Assembly: GCA_009746045.1 (NCBI GenBank)
Contig: RPFO01002171.1
Location: forward strand, 69,501 to 133,500
Direction: 5' to 3'
Origin: Mesostigma viride
Lineage: Eukaryota > Streptophyta > Mesostigmatophyceae > Mesostigmatales > Mesostigmataceae
Length of the DNA stretch: 64,000 nt
Below are positions 22,401 through 28,516 of this stretch, piece after piece. Each line of letters begins with the position of its first letter. Positions within the stretch are counted from its first letter, which is position 1. The notes under the pieces were generated by a model that was given only the letters and a program-made list of their open reading frames with translations, did not search any database and was not told the origin of the DNA. Position numbers and translations under genes: made by a program.

Positions 22401-22718
22401 AATATAGAACTGTAGTACAGAACATATTCTTCTGTTGACAATGCCCCTGTTATCATTCTGCTATTCTTCCGCGCCATCCTCCCTGGTGCCTGCCATCCGC
22501 TTGCCACGCCCCTGCCACCCGCGTGCAGTGCCGTGGGTGTCCTTCCGGTGAGTTTGCGTCCGGCGAGGGCGAGGCGACGTGTGCCTCCTGCGCGGCTGGT
22601 TCCTTCTCCCAGGGCGGCGCAAGCAACTGCACGCTCTGCCCCCAGGGCATGTACAGCACGACAGCTGGCCGAAGCGAGTGCAGCAGCTGCCCCCCGGGGG
22701 CATCCACGGCTGAGGACG
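40..22718 (+). CDS. Giant mosaic cell-surface/extracellular protein, 15 exons, 5' partial
   Basis: The span covers exons at 40-1427, 4052-4194, 4675-5024, 5567-5739, 6701-6855, 7535-9090, 9936-10232, 10607-10828, 11673-11971, 12861-12982, 13419-13840, 19852-20019, 20585-20716, 21236-22114 and 22529-22718. Every junction is GT-AG with a CAG acceptor and matching codon phase, which strongly supports a single gene. Domain order seen: EGF-like, kelch repeats, cysteine-rich ephrin-receptor-like repeats, EGF-like, Calx-beta-like, integrin-beta-type vWA, EGF-like, jelly roll, PA14-like, cysteine-rich repeats. Such modules are secreted or exposed, so an adhesion or matrix-receptor role is inferred. 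The first exon opens in the middle of a codon, so the N-terminus lies left of the window. The 3' end is unclear: either splicing at 22,719 to an exon I cannot find, or read-through to a stop at 23,035. Exon 6 needs a 1-nt correction or a 47-nt mini-intron. Confidence 0.8.
1428..4051 (+). other. Intron 1 of the mosaic gene, carrying a structured repeat pair
   Basis: The intron starts GTGTGT and ends CACCAG. A run of 12 G lies near 1,506-1,517. Positions 1722-3685 are the long-short tandem repeat described separately. I see nothing recognisable in 1518-1721 or 3686-4051. Confidence 0.6.
1722..3685 (+). mobile_element. Structured tandem repeat element, locus A (one long + one short unit)
   Basis: A long unit (1722-3103) is followed head-to-tail by a short unit (3104-3685). 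They share a left part of about 420 bp and a right part of about 125 bp (GGGCAACG to GACAT). The long unit has an 836-bp internal block (2143-2978) where the short unit has about 33 bp rich in CCCA. A near-identical locus is at 49953-52502, so the family is recently active. Strong hairpins are visible, including a 13-bp stem at about 1984-2030. No protein was recognised, nor a hammerhead core. The class is unknown; Penelope-like or retrozyme-like tandem insertion is one possibility, a satellite-derived element another. Confidence 0.6.
4052..4194 (+). CDS. Exon: kelch repeat
   Basis: The acceptor is CAG at 4049-4051 and the donor is GTACGC at 4195. It has two leading nucleotides that complete the codon from the previous exon. 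It encodes one kelch blade: RCHHTAVAV then ECVLVFGGSNQL. Confidence 0.75.
4675..5024 (+). CDS. Exon: kelch repeats closing the propeller
   Basis: The acceptor is ACAG at 4671-4674. The donor GTGGGT at 5025 is chosen over GTGCCG at 5029 because only it leaves two nucleotides matching the one leading nucleotide of the next exon. It contains two good kelch blades: RYGHAAASVNHRLVVFGG with DLWQWD, then LFHTLTLVTCDLVVYGG. Confidence 0.8.
5048..5191. repeat. 12-bp minisatellite in an intron
   Basis: About twelve copies of TTGGGTTGCTTG and close variants (TTGCATTGCTTG, TTGCGTTGCTTG), starting 23 bp after the splice donor. Confidence 0.9.
5567..5739 (+). CDS. Exon: cysteine-rich ephrin-receptor-like repeats
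   Basis: The acceptor is CACAG at 5562-5566 and the donor is GTGCGA at 5740. It carries three CxxCxxGTF-type motifs (CLPCEPGTF, CQPCPPGTF, CAPCPAG). This is the GCC2/GCC3 (Ephrin_rec_like) cysteine repeat common in algal and ciliate surface proteins. Confidence 0.8.
5757..5900. repeat. Exact 72-bp tandem duplication
   Basis: 5757-5828 is repeated at 5829-5900, beginning GGAATACGTTTATC, just downstream of the splice donor of the preceding exon. I saw no mismatch between the copies. Confidence 0.9.
5901..6700 (+). other. Remainder of intron, no recognisable content
   Basis: No coding signal, RNA gene or repeat was recognised. The intron ends with ACCACCAG at 6693-6700. Confidence 0.5.
6701..6855 (+). 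CDS. Exon: cysteine-rich repeats
   Basis: The acceptor is CAG at 6698-6700 and the donor is GTGGGT at 6856. Two leading nucleotides restore a glycine codon across the junction. Motifs are YCISCAAGSF, CSVCPPGTY and CTPCE, continuing the ephrin-receptor-like series. Confidence 0.8.
6856..7534 (+). other. Intron, no recognisable content
   Basis: GTGGGT donor and CCAG acceptor. No repeat, RNA gene or coding pattern was recognised in this 679-bp stretch. Confidence 0.5.
7535..9090 (+). CDS. Exon: cysteine-rich repeats, EGF-like, Calx-beta-like segment
   Basis: The acceptor is CCAG at 7531-7534 and the donor is GTAAGT at 9091. At least ten CxxC-xxGT repeats run from about 7580 to 8370, followed by an EGF-like module (CSQGVCLCRAG, ADCGLN) near 8415-8495. 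A beta-rich part then reads VNLVVTRGGGGG, DITFLYAV, LQLTFPAGQASVEL. Its order and the FPAGQ strand resemble a Calx-beta domain (moderate). The frame changes between 8768 and 8815: in the first part codons start at 7535, in the last part one base earlier. Either one G is missing from the G-rich stretch at 8778-8803, or 8768-8814 is a 47-nt GT..CAG intron, which would restore phase exactly. Confidence 0.75.
9165..9480 (-). mobile_element. Dispersed repeat family 1 copy (reverse orientation) in intron
   Basis: On the minus strand this stretch matches 55,470-55,740 in order: a CATGCAGAGAG..CTCTCTG segment, ATGCCCTAGC, GCCATGATCATCTTCC, a paired GGTGCAC motif, CCACCTGCAGG, then CCCCTTCTCAGGG. A shorter match is at 24,885-24,950. 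No open reading frame is seen, so it is probably a non-autonomous element or a retroelement 3' end. Confidence 0.6.
9481..9935 (+). other. Rest of intron, no recognisable content
   Basis: No gene or RNA was recognised. A short direct duplication (ATGAAGATAGCTGC) lies at about 9632-9660. Confidence 0.5.
9936..10232 (+). CDS. Exon: integrin-beta-type vWA domain, part 1 (MIDAS/ADMIDAS)
   Basis: The acceptor is AGCAG at 9931-9935 and the donor is GTACGG at 10233; both ends are phase 0. The metal site reads DASASFRDDL, matching DxSxS of the MIDAS plus the adjacent DD of the integrin-beta ADMIDAS (family knowledge). It is followed by RLGLATFIDQP, equivalent to the integrin-beta GFGxFVxKP strand. 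Confidence 0.8.
10233..10606 (+). other. Intron with degenerate CACCCA/CACAT-rich repeats
   Basis: The region around 10,380-10,510 carries loose repeats of ATGCACCCAAC and TGCTCACCTG type. Nothing else was recognised. Confidence 0.5.
10607..10828 (+). CDS. Exon: integrin-beta-type vWA domain, part 2
   Basis: The acceptor is CAG at 10604-10606 and the donor is GTAGGG at 10829; both ends are phase 0. It contains RRVVLLSTDSEFHEAGDG, the counterpart of the integrin-beta segment KLLVFSTDxxFHxAGDG, the most diagnostic match in the domain. Confidence 0.8.
10829..11672 (+). other. Intron, no recognisable content
   Basis: No gene was recognised. An AT-rich palindrome-like pair ATTCAAATTGAA / ATTCGAATTGAA lies at 11,504-11,540. 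Confidence 0.5.
11673..11971 (+). CDS. Exon: integrin-beta-type vWA domain, part 3
   Basis: The acceptor is CCAG at 11669-11672 and the donor is GTAAAC at 11972. ANISPLFAVT and LAADSSNLARVL match the integrin-beta strand IFAVT and the DSSN helix cap that close the beta-I domain. Two nucleotides are left over and completed by the next exon. Confidence 0.8.
11972..12860 (+). other. Intron, no recognisable content
   Basis: No coding, RNA or repeat feature was recognised in this 889-bp stretch. Confidence 0.5.
12861..12982 (+). CDS. Exon: beta-strand linker after the vWA domain
   Basis: The acceptor is GAGCAG at 12855-12860 and the donor is GTGAGA at 12983. Phase matches on both sides (1 nt in, 1 nt out). 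It encodes a short hydrophobic-alternating segment (TQVVVTVLGIGN, NVLAPAAAA, C) and ends just before the next EGF-like module, as in integrin beta where the hybrid domain leads into I-EGF repeats (analogy only). Confidence 0.65.
12983..13418 (+). other. Intron, no recognisable content
   Basis: There is a GTGTG-rich patch at about 13,016-13,060. No other feature was recognised. Confidence 0.5.
13419..13840 (+). CDS. Exon: EGF-like module and start of a jelly-roll domain
   Basis: The acceptor is CCCAG at 13414-13418 and the donor is GTGAGC at 13841. The first 30 residues are EGF-like (CPWGCVSGKGTC, CLCAPGWAGKDC). The rest reads LINGAFDT then a beta-rich stretch, typical of the N-terminal part of carbohydrate-binding/galactose-binding folds (NGxFE start). 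The fold continues in the exon at 19,852, six kilobases away. Confidence 0.75.
14004..19012. repeat. 46-bp minisatellite array, about 109 copies, with a 1,748-bp higher-order duplication
   Basis: The unit begins GTTGCCTCTCTCTTGTGTAT and is 46 bp; one unit at about 14,785 lacks 6 bp. Units differ at a few fixed sites (TGGGTATG, GACGCC, CTGGCC, GCCTCTTG, CTTTCTC, TTCTGTG, TTGCGTG). Rare variants recur exactly 1,748 bp apart (38 units): 15,123/16,871, 15,251/16,999, 15,691/17,439, 16,211/17,959, 16,611/18,359. So about 15,110-16,857 and 16,858-18,605 are a tandem duplication inside the array. It lies wholly inside a 6-kb intron (13,841-19,851). Because 46 is not a multiple of three and the unit lacks stops in most frames, several frames stay open for over 1,600 codons; these are not genes. 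Confidence 0.95.
19013..19851 (+). other. Intron remainder; CCCA microsatellite near the acceptor
   Basis: About nine CCCA copies run at 19,783-19,820, followed by CACCACCAT repeats up to the acceptor CCAG at 19,848-19,851. Nothing was recognised in 19,013-19,780. Confidence 0.6.
19852..20019 (+). CDS. Exon: jelly-roll (carbohydrate-binding-like) domain, middle
   Basis: Phase 0 on both ends; the donor is GTGCGA at 20020. It encodes beta strands FSFRNTASFHW and IRTLRVYLELA, which flow directly into IYFDDVAVL of the next exon. The VYFDDV ending is characteristic of CBM/galactose-binding jelly rolls. Confidence 0.7.
20413..20516. repeat. 31-bp tandem repeat, 3.3 copies
   Basis: Copies start at 20413, 20444, 20475 and 20506 (TACACCCTTCTTTAGTA..). 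It lies within the intron 20,020-20,584, which otherwise shows nothing. Confidence 0.9.
20585..20716 (+). CDS. Exon: end of jelly roll, linker
   Basis: The acceptor is ACAG at 20581-20584 and the donor is GTGAGG at 20717; both phase 0. IYFDDVAVLLAP closes the jelly roll. The following ACKCDPGYFY and VRAEFFRF lead into the PA14-like domain, whose start (GxxxEFF) resembles the usual GLxxEYY. Confidence 0.7.
20717..21235 (+). other. Intron, no recognisable content
   Basis: GTGAGG donor and GCCAG acceptor (21,231-21,235). Nothing else was recognised. Confidence 0.5.
21236..22114 (+). CDS. Exon: PA14-like domain and cysteine-rich repeats
   Basis: Phase 0 on both ends; the donor is GTGGGT at 22115. 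Residues 1-140 show the PA14 pattern: TRLTAYLRITTAGSYTFRV and VQLSLDGVAV, then YYDLKLLHSW and LQLFYRGPD. PA14 domains are sugar-binding or adhesive beta-barrels. Residues 160-290 are ephrin-receptor-like cysteine repeats (CRLCAAGKVC, CTPCPSGSLC, CAACLSGHSC, CRPCLPGSYS). Confidence 0.8.
22115..22528 (+). other. Intron, no recognisable content
   Basis: GTGGGT donor and GCAG acceptor (22,525-22,528). No repeat was recognised. Confidence 0.5.
22529..22718 (+). CDS. Exon: cysteine-rich repeats, last recognised exon
   Basis: The acceptor is GCAG at 22525-22528. Repeats are CRGCPSGEF, CASCAAGSF, CTLCPQGMY and CSSCPPGAS. A donor GTAGGC is at 22719, but no downstream exon was found before the next gene. 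If unspliced, the frame continues to a stop at 23,033-23,035 and includes a hydrophobic stretch (VLPLSVVLVLAFF) near 22,880 that could act as a membrane anchor. Which 3' end is real cannot be settled here. Confidence 0.7.
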
Positions 22719-23095
22719 GTAGGCGCGCACTTGGGCTGGTGTTGGGCTGTGTTGCCGTTGAATTTTTCCGACCGCATTCCCCTTGTCGCTCGTGGGCCCG
22801 TCCTTGCCACGCTCTAGAGGGTACGCATTGTTCCTGTACCTACCGTGTCGCAAGGCAACCCCCTGGCGCCCGCGTTCTTCCATTATCCGTTGTTCTTGTA
22901 CTTGCGTTCTTCCATGTCTGTCCAGCAAACCTCGCCATGGTGTTCCGTCGCCAAAGCGCATGTCATCAGATCCTTGGGCTTTTGTGCCTTTGTCGCCATC
23001 ATCATATCCAGATAATAATATTTTATCGCTCCTAACAGAGGCAGCAACAAGCAACAGAAACCATAGCCACAAGCCACAACCGCAATCAGGACAGG

Positions 23096-23535
23096 TGAAA
23101 CAGTTGTCGAGAGACCGGACTACGGCAGAAAAAAAGCACATTTTGGCGAATTAATTAATTTTTTGGGTTGCAAGTAACATATTTTGGTCCGTGCCGCTCG
23201 AATATGGACAATTCCTGGGACGTGACATGCAGATTCTGAGTGCCCTCATCAAGATCTATCGATTGCACTACTAAAACTTTTGTTTGGACCCCCCAATGAG
23301 CTACTTGGTCTGTCTTCGCTTTGGCCCATTTGATGCTTAAGTATCAGCTTACAGCCATTTCTACCTGTCTTGTAGGCCTACTATCGCTCAACCGAAAACG
23401 GACTTTCCGGAATCTAAGGGATGATCCAGGATCCTCTCGCGGAGATCTGTCGATTGCGCAACTCAAAATAAAATTCCAACTTGATTTTTGAGCCCCAGTC
23501 TACGATAGTAGTCCGGTCTCTCGCCAAGTGTTTCA
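23096..23535. mobile_element. Non-autonomous TIR element (MITE-like), copy 1
   Basis: Imperfect terminal inverted repeats of about 28 bp, 23096-23123 and 23508-23535, both starting TGAAACA and sharing GAGAGACCGGACTAC. The length is 440 bp with no coding. Inside are two direct copies of GATCT(A/G)TCGATTGCGC-like sequence near 23,250 and 23,445. The same element type is at 34608-35056. Confidence 0.8.
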
Positions 23536-24880
23536 AGTGTATAAAGGATGCGCAAGGTAAAGCATGCAAAGCTCAGTCCTACCGTCCACCCCACAAGACA
23601 CAGCGGCCGCTCCTCATTGGTCGTCGCGTGGGTAGTGCACCCCTGCCAAAAAAAAATTGGTGTGTTAGTTATTAGCTTAAACACTGAAGTACGATGTGTG
23701 CTCTGTTGTTGCAAGGGTACTAACCATACACGATTCTCATCGCACTGTGATGGTTTATAGAATGTTGCTAAGTTGGTTGTACCGACACTGTTGCTAAGTT
23801 GGTTGTACCGACCAGTCTCAGGCAGGCTGAAGGTTGGTTGTCTTTACCCATGTCAGTCCTACATCGCTTGCTAAGCTGTTTCTTATGTTGCCTATGTCGT
23901 GTGCCCCCATGTTCTCGTCTTGCCACTTCCAGGAGCCTCTACGGCCGAGCTTTGTGTTGCTGAAGTGTAACGGTGGCGTGTTTAGGAATACGGGGGTTAC
24001 ATCAACGCAAGCCACCTCCCAGGAATGGTCCGCAGACAAAGGCTGCCCTGCCAGTTGCCCTGCCCTGCCATGGATTTCTAGTGCCCTTCTCATCAAGCTG
24101 CTATCACAGTGCCATCGAAAGCACTCACGCTCGCAAGACAAGGACACCTTGACCAGTGGGCACAGTCGCACGTGCAGCTATCCCTTCCAATCAGCCTTCC
24201 CATCTTCCAATCAGCCTTCCCATAAGTTCTATGAGAATCTCTTTGTGGGACACCAGTCCCTTGCCGATTCTTGTTCAGCTATTTATTACGCTGCTCAGCA
24301 CCATGGTGCAGCAGGTTGGTGCTCCACGCCCTGCTGTCGAGTGTCACCATTGGCAATGTAGCTCCATTATGTCCGAAGGGTCCGTACGTGCCCATTGGCG
24401 AAGATCCTTTGGCTGTAGTTTCTTGTAGGGATGTACAACACATCCGCAACGGTGTGTCACATTCTACTTTCGCATGCAACAAGTTCATAGGCACACATGT
24501 ACATACTCAGTGGCTACAGCCTTTCCTGTCCCCAACTATCTTACTCGTCTAAGCTGGGTGCGATATACCTGACTCTGCCATCCCATTCAATGTGGGGAGG
24601 AGTACCATGGCATGACTCGTGCCATGCAGGGCTGCATACATGGAAAATCGACAACATTACAAATTTGAAATTCCCCAAACAGATGAAGACCCTTAGCGTA
24701 TCACGGTACTAGGACTCCCCATTCTCTATTTGACTGGGCAGTCCAAGGCATATCCACTGGCCTAACATATTCCACCGGCATCGCTGCATCCCATTCAGGT
24801 CGATGGCTGTAACATATCAACGAGACAACCAGAGCACAGGCCCCGAAATTAGAAATATTCGATTGGCTAGGTGCCTGAAT
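23536..24880. other. Repeat-poor intergenic DNA, nothing recognised
   Basis: There is a short direct duplication GTTGCTAAGTTGGTTGTACCGAC at about 23,763-23,810 and a tandem CTTCCAATCAGCCTTCCCAT pair near 24,184-24,225. Open frames here are short and without recognisable motifs. Confidence 0.45.
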
Positions 24881-24884
24881 ACAG

Positions 24885-25130
24885 CGGTGGGCAGGTGCAC
24901 TTTGTGCACCAAGAGTAGGTGGCAGTTTACATTCCCCCACCTGCAGGAAGTAGCTAAAGTGTATTAAAAGCCATATCAAGGAGACAACCAGCGCAGGCCA
25001 GAAATCGGGAGAATCCGGACCATGGTAGCTCGAGCCTGCCGTTATCTTGTCTGCGTGTTCGAGTCGTTCAGGATGATGAAGATGAATGGTGATGGAAATG
25101 TGTATCCTTGTGCATTGAAATTATGGCCAT
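24885..25130 (+). mobile_element. Dispersed repeat families 1 and 2, adjoining partial copies
   Basis: 24,885-24,950 matches family 1 (compare the minus strand of 9,225-9,290 and 55,620-55,690). 24,970-25,120 matches the reverse complement of 49,715-49,866 almost base for base (CCATATCAAGGAGACAACC, GGAGAATCCGGACCATGG) and matches 25,648-25,765 more loosely. Confidence 0.6.
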
Positions 25131-25149
25131 ACATGCGGCCCCTTCTCAG

Positions 25150-25203
25150 GGCTATATTAATTAATTAATTAATTAATTAATTAATTAATATATTAATTAA
25201 TTA
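25150..25203. repeat. TTAA microsatellite
   Basis: A run of TTAATTAATTAA broken by one ATAT. It lies at the 3' side of the LINE remnant (minus strand) and resembles the short-repeat tail of a LINE. A similar tract is at 55,775-55,798. Confidence 0.85.
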
Positions 25204-25373
25204 GACTCGTGCTCCCGTTGGGGAGTCACGGAGCATTAACCCCGATGGATGGATGGATGGGTGCAAACATTCCTACCGGTCTAGTCTATCTACATTGGCT
25301 ACATACTACATCTACCTAACCGCATTCTAACTACAACATCTATCTAGGCAGCCGCACGCTGCCCGAGGGGGAG

Positions 25374-25640
25374 CTATCTGGCGTGCCTCCCGCGGGACTG
25401 CACACGCGGGCGCTTCCCCACTGGGGGGGGCTCATTGTCCTCTATGACCTGGGCCCACTTGGCCTTGTCCATCATCTTCTTCCAAATCACGGAGAGGCCG
25501 AGGCCCCCCATGTCCTCTACTAGCTGTTCCTTGAAGGTGCGGGCCTTGCGGCGTCTAACATCACTAGGCCCAGCCCACGTCAGGAGGTGCCGGCCAGGGC
25601 TATATGCTACATATACTCCCAACGGAGTTATGTTTCTAAT
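25374..25640 (-). pseudogene. LINE reverse-transcriptase C-terminal remnant
   Basis: The minus-strand frame ends RKARTFKEQLVEDMGG, LGLSVIWKKMMDKAKW then a basic tail and stop at 25,374. The pattern R-(K/R)-TxxxQ(L/I)xED followed by MxDRxxW is the usual very C-terminal segment of LINE reverse transcriptases (family knowledge, no search run). Only about 70 residues are recognisable. The plus-strand sequence below it (25,204-25,373) would be its 3' UTR, ending in the TTAA tract, consistent with a 5'-truncated insertion. Confidence 0.5.
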
Positions 25641-25647
25641 TAATGAA

Positions 25648-25765
25648 ATCGGGAGAATCCGGACCATTGTAGCTCGATCCCGCATGCCATTATCTTTTCC
25701 GCTTGTTCCGAGTCGTTCAGGATGATGAATATGACTTTGGAGATGGAAATGTGTAGCCTTGGTAG
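25648..25765 (+). mobile_element. Dispersed repeat family 2 partial copy
   Basis: It matches 25,000-25,120: GGGAGAATCCGGACCAT, GTAGCTCGA, GAGTCGTTCAGGATGATGAA, GATGGAAATGTGTA. It starts directly after the LINE remnant. Confidence 0.6.
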
Positions 25766-26640
25766 TATGAGCTTAATGGATGAATCAATAAGCACGCGAC
25801 TGCGTCAGCATTCACACCAAAGTACAATTGCACACAAGAGGAAGTTGTCTCACTTATCAAGCAAGGTTGTCGATCTCACGCGCATGGCTCTTTGCATGAC
25901 ATAAATGGTGTGATGGTGACGGGAAATGGTTTGGCGCCTTGTAAAACTGGTGAAATTGTTCATAGTTTGATAAATAGTATATTTTTGCAAACCTCCCAGA
26001 ACAACGCAAGAAATAGCTTCCCATAGCCAAACCTAGTATTGTCTATGGATCTGCAGTATGATCACTTGTGTATAAAAGCAGTGTAGCAAAGTATGATGTC
26101 TCAGGGCATCACAGCACCCTCCAAACGTGTGTTACCTTCCCCACATCTGTTGGGTCAGGAAAAGCCTAACCCCATTCCTCTATGGACATGTATCCTTGAT
26201 TGATGACAGCCTTCATTGAAAGGCCAAGGTACGACATATATCATACCCAACAATGTTCTTGGTAGATACAGGGCATGCTAACATTTAGCAGCCAAATCTT
26301 ACTATGTACATGGCTGGTGCACATAGGGCATAACAGACAACGTTATGTCCAAATAATGGGCCTGCCTTTTTCCACAGGTTAAAAAATGAACTGGTCCCGG
26401 CATCGGAAGAGATAGTTCAGGCGACTCGTTCAGCATATGCAGCGCTGCTGTGAGGCCTGCAAATGAACAAACCACAACGGCAGCGTGTATTATCCGACAA
26501 AAAACTGGATAAGCTCGTGAAAGAAGAAAACGAAAAACTTAAGAAAGAAGCATGCCTCAAGGTGAAGTAAGGCAGATATTGAGATTCGATGACATAATGT
26601 ATAAAATCCGCTCCTGAACAATCTCAAACTGATCTCCAAG
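25766..26640. other. Intergenic DNA, nothing recognised
   Basis: This is AT-richer than its neighbours. No gene, RNA or repeat was recognised, apart from a possible second exon of the minus-strand small protein at about 26,430-26,460. Confidence 0.4.
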
Positions 26641-26663
26641 CTGATTTATCCCAACGAGCTTAC

Positions 26664-26849
26664 CTTCAGTAACCCCAACAACACGAGCACGAACACGAAC
26701 GCAGCCGGCCAAAAATCGGAGCCGAACACCGGCACAGCGTTATCCCCGTTCCGCCCAAGTCTTCTGCGGGGATTGTTCATGCCGGTTCCCCCACTAGGGC
26801 CTGCCTCGGCACTAGAGGAGCAAGAGGCTTCCTCGTTATCTCTAGGCAT
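26664..26849 (-). CDS. Possible small tail-anchored membrane protein, exon 1
   Basis: The ATG is at 26849. The frame gives 62 residues: a serine/glycine-rich, then basic N-terminal half (NNPRRRLGRNGD) and a hydrophobic segment WPAAFVFVLVLLGLL ending at a good GTAAGC donor (minus strand, 26,663-26,658). An acceptor TTTGCAG near 26,461 would add about eight residues and a stop, giving a 70-aa protein with a C-terminal membrane anchor. I considered Sec61-beta but the conserved FYTDD motif is absent. The function is unknown, and the model rests on composition and splice sites only. Confidence 0.35.
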
Positions 26850-28219
26850 GGTTGCGTCAAATCTATGCGGGTTATGATCACAGCGAGCTAGTTTTGCGAT
26901 CTTGCCGCCCGCTAAGGTGCATTAAACTTTCTCGTGACCTTATCGCGATTCCCAAGACTTGGCTTTAGTGACTTATCAGCGCGATGCTCCTTAGCAATTT
27001 TATAGGGAGAAAAACTTCCAGATAAAAGCAAAAGCGCCGCCAACACCAGGCCTGAGATGCGTAGAGCAACCCCGTGGAGAAAAAACACCAAGCGGGGCAA
27101 ACTTGAGTAAATAACCAGCCTGTGAATGCTTGCTGGTCTGGGGTGGGGACTCGGGACGTGATCTGCACTTAGTCCCGAAACCGGGAGCCCGAGCATGGTG
27201 GGGTGGTCAACGAGAGCAGCTCTCAGATCATTCATCAGTGCATTACGCCTGACAGATCACGGTGGTATGGCAATATGGCACCAATGTGGCCGCGATCAAG
27301 ACCTCTTACTTCATACTACACTGCACTGTACTGTACTATACGGTGATATACTTCATTTGTTTTTGTTGTTGTTGTTGTTGTTGTTTGATTTGTTCCTTCG
27401 GATCCGGAAGTACCTAGTTCAAACCCGCGCAGGGGCTAGCGGTCCAAAGTTTTCTGCATGTTCACATCAGCTGCTATCTACAGTGCTAAGGGAACCACAC
27501 TACCACAGACATTTGTTACCCACGGCCTATCCTCCACCTCACCCAATGGCCTGGCTACAATCTGCTACAACAGCCTGGCTACAATTGGGTCAAGCTGATT
27601 CTTCCTGCACGCAGGTACGGCCATGCCACGTAAAAATAAAAATAGACTCAAACCAGGCTCACCATTTATACTACCGCCTGTCCTGTCTACACTAGAAGAT
27701 GGCATATACATAACCGCGGTTCGTGGCTGTCCGTGGTTATATTTGATACAAGAGCGAATTTGGTTATGGTTATGGCTGGCTGGCTGCTGCTGCGAGTACA
27801 CCATATGCCGTTAGTCACTGGCATGCTGACTTTGTTTCCAAAGTCTTCTTCTGCATTTTTAAATGACAGCTATGAAACACGGCTTTACATATAGGAAGGC
27901 CTCAAGCCATGTATAAGACCGTGCTGTTGATTTGAAGGAATGGGCACCTGCCTTGCCAATTATATACGCCCATGCGAGCGGTAGAGTTTTAATTTGTTGC
28001 GATTTCGCGCAAATTGTAAGCAACGGCCCTTTGGGACCTTTAGGCATGGCCCGTTTGGCTTCGGGAGCGCGTTGTTTGACGGGTACTTTCATCTGTACAA
28101 ACCGATATCATGAGCGTTGTCGGCTCGAGTCCATGGATGCAACATACCAATATCGGGAAAAACTATGCTATGCTGGGGATTGAGCTTTTTAGACGCAGAT
28201 AGCAGTTGGCAGACTCACA
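26850..28219. other. Intergenic region between divergent genes
   Basis: It holds GTT/TTG microsatellites at about 27,359-27,385 and a TTATGGTTATGGC pair near 27,763. A minus-strand frame at 27,859-28,092 (77 residues, basic N-terminus) was noted but not supported. The promoter of the GAF gene should lie in its right part; no clear TATA box was seen. Confidence 0.45.
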
Positions 28220-28516
28220 ATGGAGGATACGGATACCGCCAGGCAGGATGCAGGCTTTACGCATTTGACGGTGGATAGACGGGAGGCGATGTCCTCCCCT
28301 AGAGTAGAAGGTGACGCCTCCGACTCGTCGGATGCGCTAACGCCTTTGGAAAGTCCGGGAGATGCCGCGATGGTGAGGTGGAACTTGCAAGCAGAGCCTG
28401 GCGGTGACAGCCCGGCGCCAAAATCCGCGTCAAGTAGTCGAGAGGTGTCTGCTCTTGCGGATGAGAGCGTCGAGCACGCAGAGTCCCCCACGCCGTCTCA
28501 GCTGCTCTCCTTGGCG
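28220..28516 (+). CDS. Exon 1: start codon and disordered N-terminus
   Basis: ATG at 28220 opens 99 codons rich in S, E, D and P. The donor GTGCGT is at 28517, phase 0. No upstream ATG in frame was seen in the short preceding leader. Confidence 0.75.

Noticed and set aside
26664-26849. Sec61-beta
   Set aside because: Right size and topology, but the conserved FYTDD-type motif before the membrane segment is missing.
27405-27460. tRNA-like sequence with AGTTCAAACCC
   Set aside because: A T-loop-like motif is present, but no A box, anticodon arm or acceptor stem could be paired.
27859-28092. 77-codon minus-strand frame with basic N-terminus
   Set aside because: Some coding flavour, but no homologue recognised and an opposite frame of equal length overlaps it; kept only as a note.
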